This document shows, piece after piece, positions 11,598 to 19,848 of a DNA stretch of 64,000 nt. Numbering within the stretch: the first letter of the stretch is position 1; every line of letters starts with the position of its first letter. The notes under the pieces were generated by a model. It worked only from the letters and a program-made list of their open reading frames with translations. It ran no database searches and was not told the origin of the DNA. The DNA comes from Gordonia westfalica (GTDB taxonomy: Bacteria; Actinomycetota; Actinomycetes; Mycobacteriales; Mycobacteriaceae), in assembly GCF_900105725.1 (NCBI RefSeq), contig NZ_FNLM01000036.1:806001-870000 (forward strand), written 5' to 3'. A program made the position numbers and the translations under genes.

Positions 11598-11999
11598 TCA
11601 GCCCTGCTGGCGGCGTAGCCAGCCGAGGACGTCGGGCGTCACCGGCCGCGCGGCGTCGGCGTACTCCGGGTGCTTCTCGAGGAACGCCGCCACCAGCGGG
11701 CACACCCCGATGATGACCAACCCGCGTGCCCGGGCGTCGTCGAGTGCCTCCTGGACCAGGATCGTGGCGAGTCCCCGGCCGCCGAACTCCTCGGCGACCT
11801 CGGTGTGGAAGAAAACCCGCTCGGTGCCTGTCGCGGCGTCGGCTCGGTCCCGGTACTCGGCGAAGCCTGCGACGACACCTTCGGCTGTTCCGTTGACGGT
11901 GATCTCGTAGCGCTGGGCGGAGCCGTTGTCGCGCACCGAGGTCTGCGCGCCGGTCTTGTCGGTGGTGGGCTTCTCCGGGTCAGCCTTTTCTGAGGTCAC
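11598..11999 (-). CDS. small GNAT-family N-acetyltransferase (YjdJ-like)
   Basis: A 133-residue protein. The conserved part, about residues 40-125, has the pattern of the short Acetyltransf_CG/YjdJ type: GVVAGFAEYRD, then FFHTEVAEEFGGRGLATILVQEALDDARARGL with the acetyl-CoA-binding GGRGLA turn, then ICPLVAAFLEKHPEY. The acceptor substrate is unknown. The frame is open 83 codons further upstream, but that part is low-complexity and Arg-rich; GTG at 11999 (VTSEKADPEK) is taken as the start. It is convergent with the frameshifted membrane protein (10-bp gap) and divergent from the acyltransferase gene. Confidence 0.8.
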   Translation of the reverse strand: MTSEKADPEKPTTDKTGAQTSVRDNGSAQRYEITVNGTAEGVVAGFAEYRDRADAATGTERVFFHTEVAEEFGGRGLATILVQEALDDARARGLVIIGVCPLVAAFLEKHPEYADAARPVTPDVLGWLRRQQG

Positions 12000-12287
12000 G
12001 AGTGCCAGCTTGCCACGGCCTTGCCGAGCACGGGGTGCCGATGTGCTCGTGTCGCCGATCCGTCGACAGCTCGCCCGCGGATTCAACGCGGTTCGCACGC
12101 AATCGAAGAAGTGTGATGGGCCAAGTCCGCGACGACGTGGTAAACAGTTAGCGGCAGCAATAAGTGAAGCTAACAATTTGTGCTCCCGATGGTCGCGGAG
12201 CGGGTCATCTCGCGATTCGGGTCCTTTGTTCTGTCTTCCTGCCGCCACCAGGCCGTTTCCCGGGGCGTGCGAAAGGATGTCTCAGAG
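12000..12287. other. divergent intergenic region
   Basis: A 288-bp gap between divergent genes, so it should hold two promoters. Around 12140-12180 it is relatively AT-rich and contains an inverted repeat GTTAGC (12147-12152) / GCTAAC (12169-12174). I see no clear -35/-10 pair and no gene. Confidence 0.4.
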
Positions 12288-13532
12288 ATGCCGCGATGTA
12301 CCGCGAAACTGTCTGCCCTGGATACATCTTTCGCACATTCTCGTACGTTGAATCCGTTCAGCATCTACGTCTTCGGCGGGGGAGGGAATCCGGCGTCATT
12401 CGAGCAGATCCGGGAGGTTCTCGCGCAGCGGGCGAGCGAGATCCCGCTGCTCGGCGTGAAGGTCATCTCGCCGTCGCCGTGGATCTACCCGCGCTGGACG
12501 ATCGACCCGACGCCGTCCGCGGAGAAGATCCGCGAGCTCGATGTGGCCTCGTGGGAGGAGGTGCTCGCCTGGCTTCAGGATCACGCGGACGATGACATCG
12601 ATCCCCGTTCTCGCCCATGGCGATTGGTGGTCGCACGGGGCGTGTCCGCGGTTCCGGGCGCGTCCGGTGAGTGCACCGTGGTCATCACCCAGCACAGTCA
12701 TGCGCTCGCAGACGGGATGGCATGGTCCGAGGTCGCATTGGGTTTGTTCGGTCACGGGCCGACGGCAATCGGGCCCGACGCCACCGTCGATCGGGTCCGC
12801 AAACTCGACTTCGTCAGGGAGTTGGCCGGGATTCCGGTGGACATCGCGCGCTCCTGTCGACCGCTGATCCGACTCGCCAAAACGGGGGCCGGCCGAATTC
12901 ACAATTCGGCGAATGCAATCACACATCCGCAGGCTGCATTCGACAGGTGGATTCGAGTTGTTCCGCTGAGCAAAGATGTCTTCAAGGTGCCAGGGGAAAC
13001 GGTCACGACGAGTGCCGTATGGCGAGCCGCCGTCGGCATCGACCGCTATCGGCGCAAATTCGATCTGGATGTCTCCGAACTCAGTTTCGAGATACCTCTG
13101 TCCATTCGTCGAGGAGGGGAGACGAATGTCAGCAACGCACTCGTTCTGCGTGAGGTCGACGCGGCACTGGAAGAAGACGACAACACGAAACTGGCGTTGA
13201 TCGGCGCAGCGATGTCGGAGGCGCGCCTCTTCGCGCGCGGATCCGAGGCACAGCTGGCTGCTCAGGTGGCCGACCTCCTGCCCGCTCGGCTCGTGCAGCG
13301 GGACGTCCCGCCGAAGGCGGCCCCGGTGTCGGTCTCGAGCTATGTGCGGCGCGGGCCTCTCGAATTGCTCGGTACGCCGTGCGTCTGGAGCGGCGGAGGT
13401 GTCGGCCGCGACAACGCCTCCCTCTCGGTGCGCGCGATCGGTTACGGCGACACCGTCGCGATGTCCGTGTCCGGGAACTCGCACGCGATCGAACATCCCG
13501 ACGTGCTCGTCGACCTGATGATGGGGGCGTGA
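12288..13532 (+). CDS. WS/DGAT-like acyltransferase (condensation-domain superfamily)
   Basis: A 414-residue protein. The N-terminus LSALDTSFAHSRTLNPFSIYVFGG resembles the start of wax-ester-synthase/diacylglycerol-acyltransferase proteins (LSPLDASF...). The catalytic region reads QHSHALADGMAW (about residues 142-153): the second histidine and the DG of the HHxxxDG motif are present, but the first His is Ser. The C-terminal part has the superfamily-like FEIPLSIRRGG, NVSNALVL and VSGNSHAIEHPD. It is diverged from true WS/DGATs, so its acyl donor and acceptor are unknown; transfer of an acyl chain onto a glycolipid or lipopeptide, as PapA-type enzymes do, is a context-based guess. The ATG at 12288 is chosen with GAAAGGA upstream and the homologous N-terminus. 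Confidence 0.7.
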   Translation: MPRCTAKLSALDTSFAHSRTLNPFSIYVFGGGGNPASFEQIREVLAQRASEIPLLGVKVISPSPWIYPRWTIDPTPSAEKIRELDVASWEEVLAWLQDHADDDIDPRSRPWRLVVARGVSAVPGASGECTVVITQHSHALADGMAWSEVALGLFGHGPTAIGPDATVDRVRKLDFVRELAGIPVDIARSCRPLIRLAKTGAGRIHNSANAITHPQAAFDRWIRVVPLSKDVFKVPGETVTTSAVWRAAVGIDRYRRKFDLDVSELSFEIPLSIRRGGETNVSNALVLREVDAALEEDDNTKLALIGAAMSEARLFARGSEAQLAAQVADLLPARLVQRDVPPKAAPVSVSSYVRRGPLELLGTPCVWSGGGVGRDNASLSVRAIGYGDTVAMSVSGNSHAIEHPDVLVDLMMGA

Positions 13533-13550
13533 CACCCGAGTCCGCCGTAG

Positions 13551-14042
13551 TCACCTGCGGACGATCGGTCCCTCCACGGACCACGGGAAGTTGATCCATT
13601 TGTCTGTTGTGCGCCACGTGTAGTCGGGGACCATGATGGTGTGTGGCTTCTTGTAGAGAACGGCGTTCCTGACCTCGGCGACGCGGCCCTGTTCCTCGCA
13701 GAAGTCGTTGACGAGCTTGAGGGTCTTCCCGGTGTCGGCGACATCGTCGACGACCAGTACCCGCTGATCGGTCAGGCCACTCGACTCGAGGAGTGAGGGA
13801 AGCATGACCGGTTCCGAGAGCGTCTCGCCGACGCCCGTGTAGAACTCGACGTTCAACGAGATCATAAGCTTGCAGTCCAGGGCGTACGCGATGGCGCCGG
13901 CCGGGATGAGGCCGCCGCGAGCAATGCCCAGGATGATGGCGGGCACGAAAGCGTCGTCCACGACCTGCTGCGCGAGTTCGCGGCAGGCGGTGCCGTTGAG
14001 CTCCCACGTGAGGATCTCGCGGTCGGTGTCAGGAGTGGTCAT
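13551..14042 (-). CDS. phosphoribosyltransferase
   Basis: A 163-residue type I phosphoribosyltransferase. The PRPP-binding signature VLVVDDVADTGKTL lies at about residues 95-108, the PPi loop region at ILGIARGGLIPAG (37-49), and the tail TTDKWINFPW is the kind seen in xanthine-guanine or hypoxanthine phosphoribosyltransferases. It likely salvages a purine base; the exact base is not decided. The frame is open 30 codons upstream, but ATG at 14042 (MTTPDTDRE) is the natural start. It is convergent with the acyltransferase gene, 18 bp away. Confidence 0.85.
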   Translation of the reverse strand: MTTPDTDREILTWELNGTACRELAQQVVDDAFVPAIILGIARGGLIPAGAIAYALDCKLMISLNVEFYTGVGETLSEPVMLPSLLESSGLTDQRVLVVDDVADTGKTLKLVNDFCEEQGRVAEVRNAVLYKKPHTIMVPDYTWRTTDKWINFPWSVEGPIVRR

Positions 14043-14570
14043 GTGGACACTCTCGCAGAGCGGGTGTGGCTCTGCTGATCTACGGTCCGGTCCGCCGCGC
14101 CCACCTTGCCCGGAGCGTGCTTCCGGTGGCAAGGCGCTTCTTTCGGGTGGCGGGTTGAAGTCAAATTCAGCGCGTATTCATCATGCTGTTAATAAATGTT
14201 CTTGATCGATATTCTCGCGCGATCGACCTCATTGTTTTGTGCGCCGGCGGGCGCAAACCGGCGCCCCGGATGGCACTTCGTTTACTGATCGCCATCGGCG
14301 ATCGCAGATATTCGGGCGTCGCTGATCCGACAGGTCATCGGGCCGTCCTGGCCGGGGCGACGCGCTGATCTCGACCCTCGGTCCGCGGACTGCAATCACT
14401 CGTAAGTGATTGCGCTGCAAAAGGATCAGTGCCATGGACCACGCTTGTCCGAGCCCGGGGGTCCACTACGGCGGCGGCGCGGACGAAGCTGTTTGCGTCC
14501 CATCAGGGTCTCGAAATCAGATCGAGTGGGCATCCGGCTGATTCTCAGACCTTGCCGATGGAGATTAGGG
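14043..14570. other. non-coding stretch with inverted repeats
   Basis: No convincing gene. GC drops around 14156-14240. A GC-rich inverted repeat (GCGCCGG 14241-14247 / CCGGCGC 14258-14264) and GATCGCC/GGCGATC (14287-14303) are present, followed by the perfect repeat described at 14392. The region probably carries the promoters of the phosphoribosyltransferase and of the glycosyltransferase operon. Confidence 0.4.
14392..14413. promoter_or_regulatory. perfect 9-bp inverted repeat, candidate operator
   Basis: GCAATCACT and AGTGATTGC are perfect inverted copies separated by CGTA. The length and spacing fit a dimeric repressor site (TetR- or GntR-like) upstream of the glycosyltransferase genes. 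It is not followed by a T-run, so a terminator is less likely. No regulator gene is encoded nearby. Confidence 0.4.
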
Positions 14571-14663
14571 ATGATCAATCAAAGTGTTGAGCGTGCTAAT
14601 TACGGAATGGTTCTTGTGTCAGGGTTTCGATATTTGCTTCGATGGGCACAGGGAGTCGGGTGA
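14571..14663 (+). CDS. possible small ORF (30 residues) before the glycosyltransferases
   Basis: ATG at 14571 with GGAGATTAGGG immediately in front, encoding 30 residues (MINQSVERANYG...LLRWAQGVG) and ending 84 nt before the glycosyltransferase start. The strong ribosome-binding site and the relatively AT-rich bases suggest a leader peptide or microprotein, but the length is too small for codon-based support. It could be chance. Confidence 0.2.
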   Translation: MINQSVERANYGMVLVSGFRYLLRWAQGVG

Positions 14664-14747
14664 TGTGGAGTCTCCTATTCGGGTCGTCCAGGTCCTGTTC
14701 GGATCCGATCCGTCCACATCCCGAATGGAAATTCTGATGGGAGCGCG

Positions 14748-15620
14748 ATGAGCACTTTGACCGTTGTCGTACCCGCATACAACGAGGAAGAATTCATCGG
14801 AGGGTGTCTGGACCGGTTGCTGGCGCAGAGCAGGCCGATCGACGAGATCATCGTCGTCGACAACGGTTCCGTCGACGCAACCGCCGCGGTCGTGGATCGA
14901 TATGTGGATGCACATCCGACGGTGTCCCGGGTGGTGGAGGAACGGCCGGGAGTGATGGCTGCTCGCCGGAGGGGCTTCGACATGGCGACATCGGACGTCA
15001 TCGCCAAGACCGACGCGGACTCGCATGTCGCTCTCGACTGGGCGGAGAGGATCGCCCTTTTCTTCGACCGCGACGACAGTCGGGAATTCGCGGCGGTCAC
15101 CGGACCCGTCCTGACCTGGGACGGGCCGTCGTATGAGCTACAGAAGCGGCTGATGGCCTGGACTCTCGGTCGACTGGCCGAGGGCGGTGAGTACGGAAGT
15201 GTGCACGGCCCCAATTACGCGCTGCGGCGATCGGCCTGGTTGGCGGTGCGGGATGACCTCCAGTGGTCGGACGACGTGTGGGAAGACCTCGACCTCGGGC
15301 TCGCGCTGTCCGAAACCGACCATCGGATGTTCCTCGACCCTGGGCTGACGACGGATACGTCCTGCCGGCAGCTCCGCCATTCCCCGTACCGGAATCGGTC
15401 GTACATCACCGGTGGGGTGCGGACTGCGCGGGGCAGGAACAACCCGGCCGCGCTCAGAGCGCTCCGCATCGACCTTCCGATTCGGTTCCTGACGTTCACC
15501 GGCATGTGGTTGCTCTTCCGGCCGTGGGACCCCGAACAGCGGAACTGGCGGCCGCACCGCCTGCTCCTCCCGCTCGAGCGGGAGCGCCAGCTCGTGACGA
15601 GCGAGAGGTCCGGGCGGTGA
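14748..15620 (+). CDS. family 2 glycosyltransferase (copy 1)
   Basis: A 290-residue GT-A fold enzyme. The N-terminus LTVVVPAYNEEEFIGGCLDRLL with IIVVDNGSVDATA binds the nucleotide sugar. The DxD metal site is in KTDADSH (about residues 87-93), and the acidic ED motif in VWEDLDLGLAL (about 178-188) would hold the catalytic base. It ends with an amphipathic or membrane-contacting stretch (FLTFTGMWLLFRPWDPEQRNWRPHRLL). It starts at ATG 14748 behind GATGGGAG. It is paralogous to the next gene, sharing QLRHSPYRNRSY, FRPWDP..R.WRPHRL and a terminal LERER. Glycosylation of the peptide or of a polyprenyl carrier is possible; the sugar cannot be predicted. Confidence 0.88.
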   Translation: MSTLTVVVPAYNEEEFIGGCLDRLLAQSRPIDEIIVVDNGSVDATAAVVDRYVDAHPTVSRVVEERPGVMAARRRGFDMATSDVIAKTDADSHVALDWAERIALFFDRDDSREFAAVTGPVLTWDGPSYELQKRLMAWTLGRLAEGGEYGSVHGPNYALRRSAWLAVRDDLQWSDDVWEDLDLGLALSETDHRMFLDPGLTTDTSCRQLRHSPYRNRSYITGGVRTARGRNNPAALRALRIDLPIRFLTFTGMWLLFRPWDPEQRNWRPHRLLLPLERERQLVTSERSGR

Positions 15621-15662
15621 GGCGCGTACGGGCGCGCGGCGTCGGCTCGTCGGAGGATGTCG

Positions 15663-16544
15663 ATGAAGCTCTCCGCAATCGTGCCTGCCTATAACGAGGA
15701 GAAGACGATCGGGGGATGCCTCGACAGTCTCCTCGATCAGACTCGGCCGTTCGACGAGACAGTCGTCGTCGACAACGCTTCGACGGACCGCACGGCCGAG
15801 GTGGTCGCCGACTACGCGACTCGGTCACCGACGGTTCGGATCGTCGCGGAACCCGCACCCGGGATCTTCCATGCCCGCCGAGCCGGTTTCGATGCTGCGA
15901 CGGGCGACGTGCTTGCGCGTACCGACGCCGACGCGCGGGTGTCGCGAGACTGGGCTGCGGCGATCGAAGCTCATTTCGCCGACCCTCCGGGCGAGGAATT
16001 CCAGGTGTTGTCCGGTCCGGGGCTGTTCGGCGACGGCCCGCCCTTCGATCCGCTGCGCATGCTGGTAGAGCGCAGTCGGCTGTTCCGAGAGGGCGGTGAG
16101 GGCGCGGGCGTGATCGGCCCGAACATGATCATGTCCGCCCGGGCCTGGCGGGACATCCGCGACGACCTGATCGACGACGACGCGATCTACGAAGACGTCG
16201 ACGTCAGCCACAGGCTGGCGGCACACGGTTACAAGGCGTGGTTCAGTCCGCAGGTCGCCGTCGAGCAGTCCCCGCGGCAACTCAGACATTCGCCGTGGCA
16301 GAACCGGCGCTACCTGGTCGGCGGTTACCGACTGGCGCGCGCCCGCCACGACCGGAAACTCGCCGCGCTGTTCGTCCTGGAGATGCCCTTCCGCTTCGCC
16401 CTGTACACGGTGTACTGGCTGACTTTCCGGCCATGGGACCCCGGTTCACGAACCTGGCGTCCCCACCGGCTCTTCACGCGTCTGGAGAGAGAGCGTCCGT
16501 TGATCAGCGACGGGCGTGAAGGGGGACCCACATGTGGAACATGA
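15663..16544 (+). CDS. family 2 glycosyltransferase (copy 2)
   Basis: A 293-residue paralogue of the preceding enzyme: KLSAIVPAYNEEKTIGGCLDSLL, TVVVDNASTDRTAEVV, DxD in RTDADAR, ED in AIYEDVDVSHRL, then QSPRQLRHSPWQNRRYLVGGYR and the same FRPWDPGSRTWRPHRLFTRLERER end. ATG 15663 is preferred over ATG 15657 because GGAGG (15652-15656) directly abuts the first and lies 6 nt from the second. It lies 42 nt after copy 1 and is probably cotranscribed. Two linked, diverged GTs suggest two sequential sugar transfers. Confidence 0.88.
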   Translation: MKLSAIVPAYNEEKTIGGCLDSLLDQTRPFDETVVVDNASTDRTAEVVADYATRSPTVRIVAEPAPGIFHARRAGFDAATGDVLARTDADARVSRDWAAAIEAHFADPPGEEFQVLSGPGLFGDGPPFDPLRMLVERSRLFREGGEGAGVIGPNMIMSARAWRDIRDDLIDDDAIYEDVDVSHRLAAHGYKAWFSPQVAVEQSPRQLRHSPWQNRRYLVGGYRLARARHDRKLAALFVLEMPFRFALYTVYWLTFRPWDPGSRTWRPHRLFTRLERERPLISDGREGGPTCGT

Positions 16545-16795
16545 ACCTCCGCTCGACGCCGAGCAGGAGCCAGCCCGTCTGATCCGAACGAATGGCGGAC
16601 TGACGCCCGGCCGCGGCGGAGTGCACGCTCGAGTTAATGAAACCCGGCGCCGATGCGATATGCGGACGGATACTCACCGTGCGGCCGCTCAGCGGCTGTC
16701 CCACGTGATCGCCCACCCCGCGATCGATAGGCTTGGGGTGGTCTGGGCGAAAATGCTCGGAGTAGCAGCGACACGAACAACCGACGGAAAGAAGA
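16545..16795. other. intergenic gap before the ABC exporter
   Basis: A 251-bp gap. A ribosome-binding site, GGAAAGAAG (16786-16794), lies at its end. No gene is supported and no clear promoter was identified. Confidence 0.4.
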
Positions 16796-18178
16796 ATGCT
16801 TGTGGCCGGTGGTCAGCAATCCTCGGATGCCATGCGCCAACCCCGGCATCGGCGACCCGAGGAGGAATCCGCGGCGGTCGACCGGGTCGAGCCCGCAGTC
16901 TCGGACAACGGCACAGATGACGTCGCTGCGAAGCTCCGTGAGTGGCGCCTCGAGAATGCTCGGTTGGGTTCGTCGACCAACGAGTCGAGCACCTCGCCGA
17001 ACGGGAGCGGTCCGGCGGCCGAACCCGTCGGGGAACTGTCGGACGCGCCGACACAGCAGTGGGCGCGGCCGACGGATGCGGGCTCGGAGTCGACGCCGGA
17101 CGATCATCACGCCGTCGAGTTCGCCGCGGAGCAGGCTGGGGCGGAGCCCGACGAACCCCGCCGGCAGGAGGACGCCGTGCAGGAGGATCCGCTGACCGGT
17201 GATGTGAGCGGCGCGGAACCCGTGCCGTCTGCCCGCCCGCTCGCGATCGAGGTCAACAACCTCCAGAAGAGTTTCAAGGACACCCTCGCGGTACGCGACG
17301 TGAGCTTCTCCGTCCCGGCCGGAAGCATCGTCGCGCTACTGGGACCCAACGGTGCCGGCAAGACGACGACGGTGAACATGCTGTGCACACTCCTCAAGCC
17401 GGACGGTGGCTCGGCGACCGTGAACGGGCACGACGTCGTCACCGACTCGGCCGCCGTGCGCCGGTCGATCATGCTGACCGGTCAGTTCGCCGCGCTCGAC
17501 GAGTCGCTGACCGGTCGCGAGAACCTGATCCTCTTCGGCCGACTGCTCGGACTCTCCAAGTCCGCCGCGAAGGCCCGCGCCACCGAGTTGCTCGCCACCT
17601 TCGGGCTGGCAGATGCGGCCGGCAAGCGGGTGGGCCAGTACTCGGGCGGCATGCGCCGCCGGATCGACATCGCGTGTGGCCTCGTCACGTCGCCCAAGGT
17701 GGTGTTCCTCGACGAGCCGACCACCGGCCTCGACCCGCGCAGCCGTCTCGAGGTGTGGTCCTTGGTCGGGCGGCTCCGCGACGAGGGCGTCACGATCCTG
17801 CTCACCACCCAGTACCTGGAAGAGGCCGACGTGCTGTCGGACAACATCGTGGTCATCGACAAGGGGCATGTGATCGCTCAGGGCACCGCCGACGAGCTCA
17901 AGGAGGCGACCGGCGCAGCGTACTGCGAGGTCACCCCCGCACATGCCGAGGACCTGCCTCGGTTGCTCGAGGTCCTGTCCGATCTCATCTCGGACGGCTC
18001 GGCGCACACCGACGATCACACCGTCTCCGTCCCGGCCCCGCGTGGAACGGAAACGCTTGTCGAGGTCATCCGGCGCACCACCGAGGCCTCGATCCAGCTG
18101 TCGGACGTCGCGATGCGGCGCCCTTCTCTGGATGAGGTGTTCCTCGCGCTGACCGATCCTGAACGTGGCGGGAGGTAG
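16796..18178 (+). CDS. ABC exporter ATPase, DrrA type, with long N-terminal extension
   Basis: A 460-residue protein. The ATPase core starts at about residue 147 (AIEVNNLQKSFKD). Walker A is GPNGAGKTTT (about 183-192), the signature YSGGMRRRIDIA (about 282), Walker B VVFLDEPTTGLD (about 302), and the switch region LLTTQYLEEAD has Gln where many ABC proteins have His, as is normal for DrrA types. The C-terminal DrrA-like domain ends MRRPSLDEVFLALT. The first ~145 residues are polar, Glu/Asp/Pro-rich and probably disordered; usual DrrA proteins of ~330 residues lack this. The two permeases follow at 9-nt and overlapping distances. It likely powers export of the peptide or lipopeptide made by the downstream synthetases. 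Confidence 0.9.
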   Translation: MLVAGGQQSSDAMRQPRHRRPEEESAAVDRVEPAVSDNGTDDVAAKLREWRLENARLGSSTNESSTSPNGSGPAAEPVGELSDAPTQQWARPTDAGSESTPDDHHAVEFAAEQAGAEPDEPRRQEDAVQEDPLTGDVSGAEPVPSARPLAIEVNNLQKSFKDTLAVRDVSFSVPAGSIVALLGPNGAGKTTTVNMLCTLLKPDGGSATVNGHDVVTDSAAVRRSIMLTGQFAALDESLTGRENLILFGRLLGLSKSAAKARATELLATFGLADAAGKRVGQYSGGMRRRIDIACGLVTSPKVVFLDEPTTGLDPRSRLEVWSLVGRLRDEGVTILLTTQYLEEADVLSDNIVVIDKGHVIAQGTADELKEATGAAYCEVTPAHAEDLPRLLEVLSDLISDGSAHTDDHTVSVPAPRGTETLVEVIRRTTEASIQLSDVAMRRPSLDEVFLALTDPERGGR

Positions 18179-18187
18179 ACGAGTCGC

Positions 18188-19000
18188 ATGTCCACATCCG
18201 TGACCGGATCGCAGTCGGCACTACGGGCACCCGCCGAGGCGCGGACCCGACCACTGCAGCAGTGGTGGGCGCTCAGCGCGCGCGGGATCTCCAAGGTCTT
18301 CCGAAACGGCGAGTTCGTGTTCGCCTTCGTCTCGCCGGTGTTCCTCGCGGTGTGCTTCTACCTGCCGTTGAGCAGCGTCATGGACACCTTCGGCGTGAAT
18401 TACGGGCAGTTCCTGATGCCCATCATCGTGCTTCAATCGGTCGGCTTCGCGGCGTCGTCGGCCGCGATGCGTGCATCCTTCGACGACACCGAGGGGATCA
18501 ACACCCGTTTTCGGGTGTTGCCGATGCCCTCGGCTGTCCCGATGTTCGCGCGCCTCAGTGCGAACGCCGTGCTGCTGGTGGTGTCGTTGATGTGCGCGAC
18601 CGTCGCCTGTTCGGTCATCGGCTGGCGTCCGATGGGTGGAGTCGTCGGGACAGTCGGTCTCTACGCGACCGCCCTGGTTGTCGGCATCCTCATCGGTCTT
18701 CTCGCCGACGGGATCGGCCTGGTCGCCGGTAGCCCAGAGGCGACCAGCCAGGCGCTGATGCTGCCGACCCTGATCCTGGGCATGATGTCGACCGGCTTCG
18801 TTCCGGTCTCACAGTTCCCGGAATGGATTCAGCCGTTCGTGCGCAATCAGCCCATCTCCCAGTTCGTGAACGTCATGCGCGCGTCCGACAGCGGTGTCCT
18901 GACATGGGACACACTCCAGCCCACGGTGTGGTGGTGCGTCGGCATGTTCGCGGCCGCGGTCGTCCTCCTCGGCATCGGCAATCGGAAGGTTCGCGCGTGA
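18188..19000 (+). CDS. ABC-2 type permease, DrrB-like
   Basis: A 270-residue membrane protein with about six hydrophobic segments (FVFAFVSPVFLAVCFYLPL onward). The ABC-2/DrrB pattern at the C-terminus, STGFVPVSQFPEWIQPFVRNQPISQFVNVMRA, matches the P-x-W-L/I-Q-P-x-x-x-x-Q-P signature of drug and lipid exporters. It starts at ATG 18188, ten bases after the ATPase stop. It forms half of the heterodimeric channel with the next gene. Confidence 0.9.
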   Translation: MSTSVTGSQSALRAPAEARTRPLQQWWALSARGISKVFRNGEFVFAFVSPVFLAVCFYLPLSSVMDTFGVNYGQFLMPIIVLQSVGFAASSAAMRASFDDTEGINTRFRVLPMPSAVPMFARLSANAVLLVVSLMCATVACSVIGWRPMGGVVGTVGLYATALVVGILIGLLADGIGLVAGSPEATSQALMLPTLILGMMSTGFVPVSQFPEWIQPFVRNQPISQFVNVMRASDSGVLTWDTLQPTVWWCVGMFAAAVVLLGIGNRKVRA

Positions 19001-19848
19001 TCACCTCTCAGATGGACGGCGGCGTGGTGACCGAACGGGTTTCGGAGGGCACGCCGGTGGTGTATTCGGAGTCATCCGTCCGCGCCTGGTGGAGCCAGAG
19101 CCTCGCCCTCGCCGGGCGTCAGCTCCGGGTGTTCGTACGAGACGTTCCGACGCTGGTCCAATCGCTGGTCATGCCCGCCCTGAGCATGCTGATGTTCAAG
19201 GTCGTGCTCGGCGACGCGATCGGCCGGGCCACCGGCCAGGACAGTGCATATGGCACGGTCCCGCTGGTCATCCTGGTCGGCGCGATGTTCGGGTCGATCG
19301 CGTCGGCGACGCGCCTGAACCGGGAACGTCGGACGGGGCTCCTCGCCAGGCTGTACGTCCTGCCGATCAATCGAGGCGCCGATCTCACCTCACGGGTGGC
19401 ATCGGACCTGGTCCGCATCCTCGTCACCACACTGCTGCTGCTCGCCGCCGGGACCCTGATCGGTTTTCGATTCACGCAGGGGCTCGGGCCTGCCATCGGC
19501 CTGGTGCTGGTCGCCCTGGCTTACGGCGCAGCATTCGGGATCATGACGCTGGCGCTGGCCGTCAACGCGGCCCCGGGGGCGCCGATCGTGCCGTACCTCG
19601 GCCTCTTCTCGAGTCTGCTGATGTTCTTCAACTCCGGCTTCTCGCCGCTGAGCGCGTACCCGGAGTGGCTGCAGCCGATCGTGGCGAATCAGCCGATGAC
19701 TCCCGCCATCGATCTGATGCGAGCGCTCGCGGTCGGGGGTCCGATGGCCGAGAGCCTGCTCAAGGTGAGCATCTGGACCGTGACGTTGCTGGCGTTGTCG
19801 ATCTATCCCGCGCTTCGCGGATACCGGAAGGCCGCGACCGCTCGGTGA
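18997..19848 (+). CDS. ABC-2 type permease, DrrC-like
   Basis: A 283-residue second permease. GTG 18997 overlaps the previous stop (GTGA); the open frame upstream of it belongs to the DrrB gene region and is not used. About six membrane segments follow a cytosolic start (VRAWWSQSLALAGRQLRVFVRDVPTLVQSLVMPALSMLMF), with the signature FNSGFSPLSAYPEWLQPIVANQPMTPAIDLMRAL. In mycobacteria DrrABC sets export complex lipids; here the neighbours point to a lipopeptide cargo (inference). Confidence 0.9.
   Translation: MITSQMDGGVVTERVSEGTPVVYSESSVRAWWSQSLALAGRQLRVFVRDVPTLVQSLVMPALSMLMFKVVLGDAIGRATGQDSAYGTVPLVILVGAMFGSIASATRLNRERRTGLLARLYVLPINRGADLTSRVASDLVRILVTTLLLLAAGTLIGFRFTQGLGPAIGLVLVALAYGAAFGIMTLALAVNAAPGAPIVPYLGLFSSLLMFFNSGFSPLSAYPEWLQPIVANQPMTPAIDLMRALAVGGPMAESLLKVSIWTVTLLALSIYPALRGYRKAATAR

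Noticed and set aside
12000..12248. 83-residue N-terminal extension of the GNAT protein
   Set aside because: Arg/Pro-rich low-complexity translation overlapping the divergent promoter region; GTG 11999 gives the normal short-family length.
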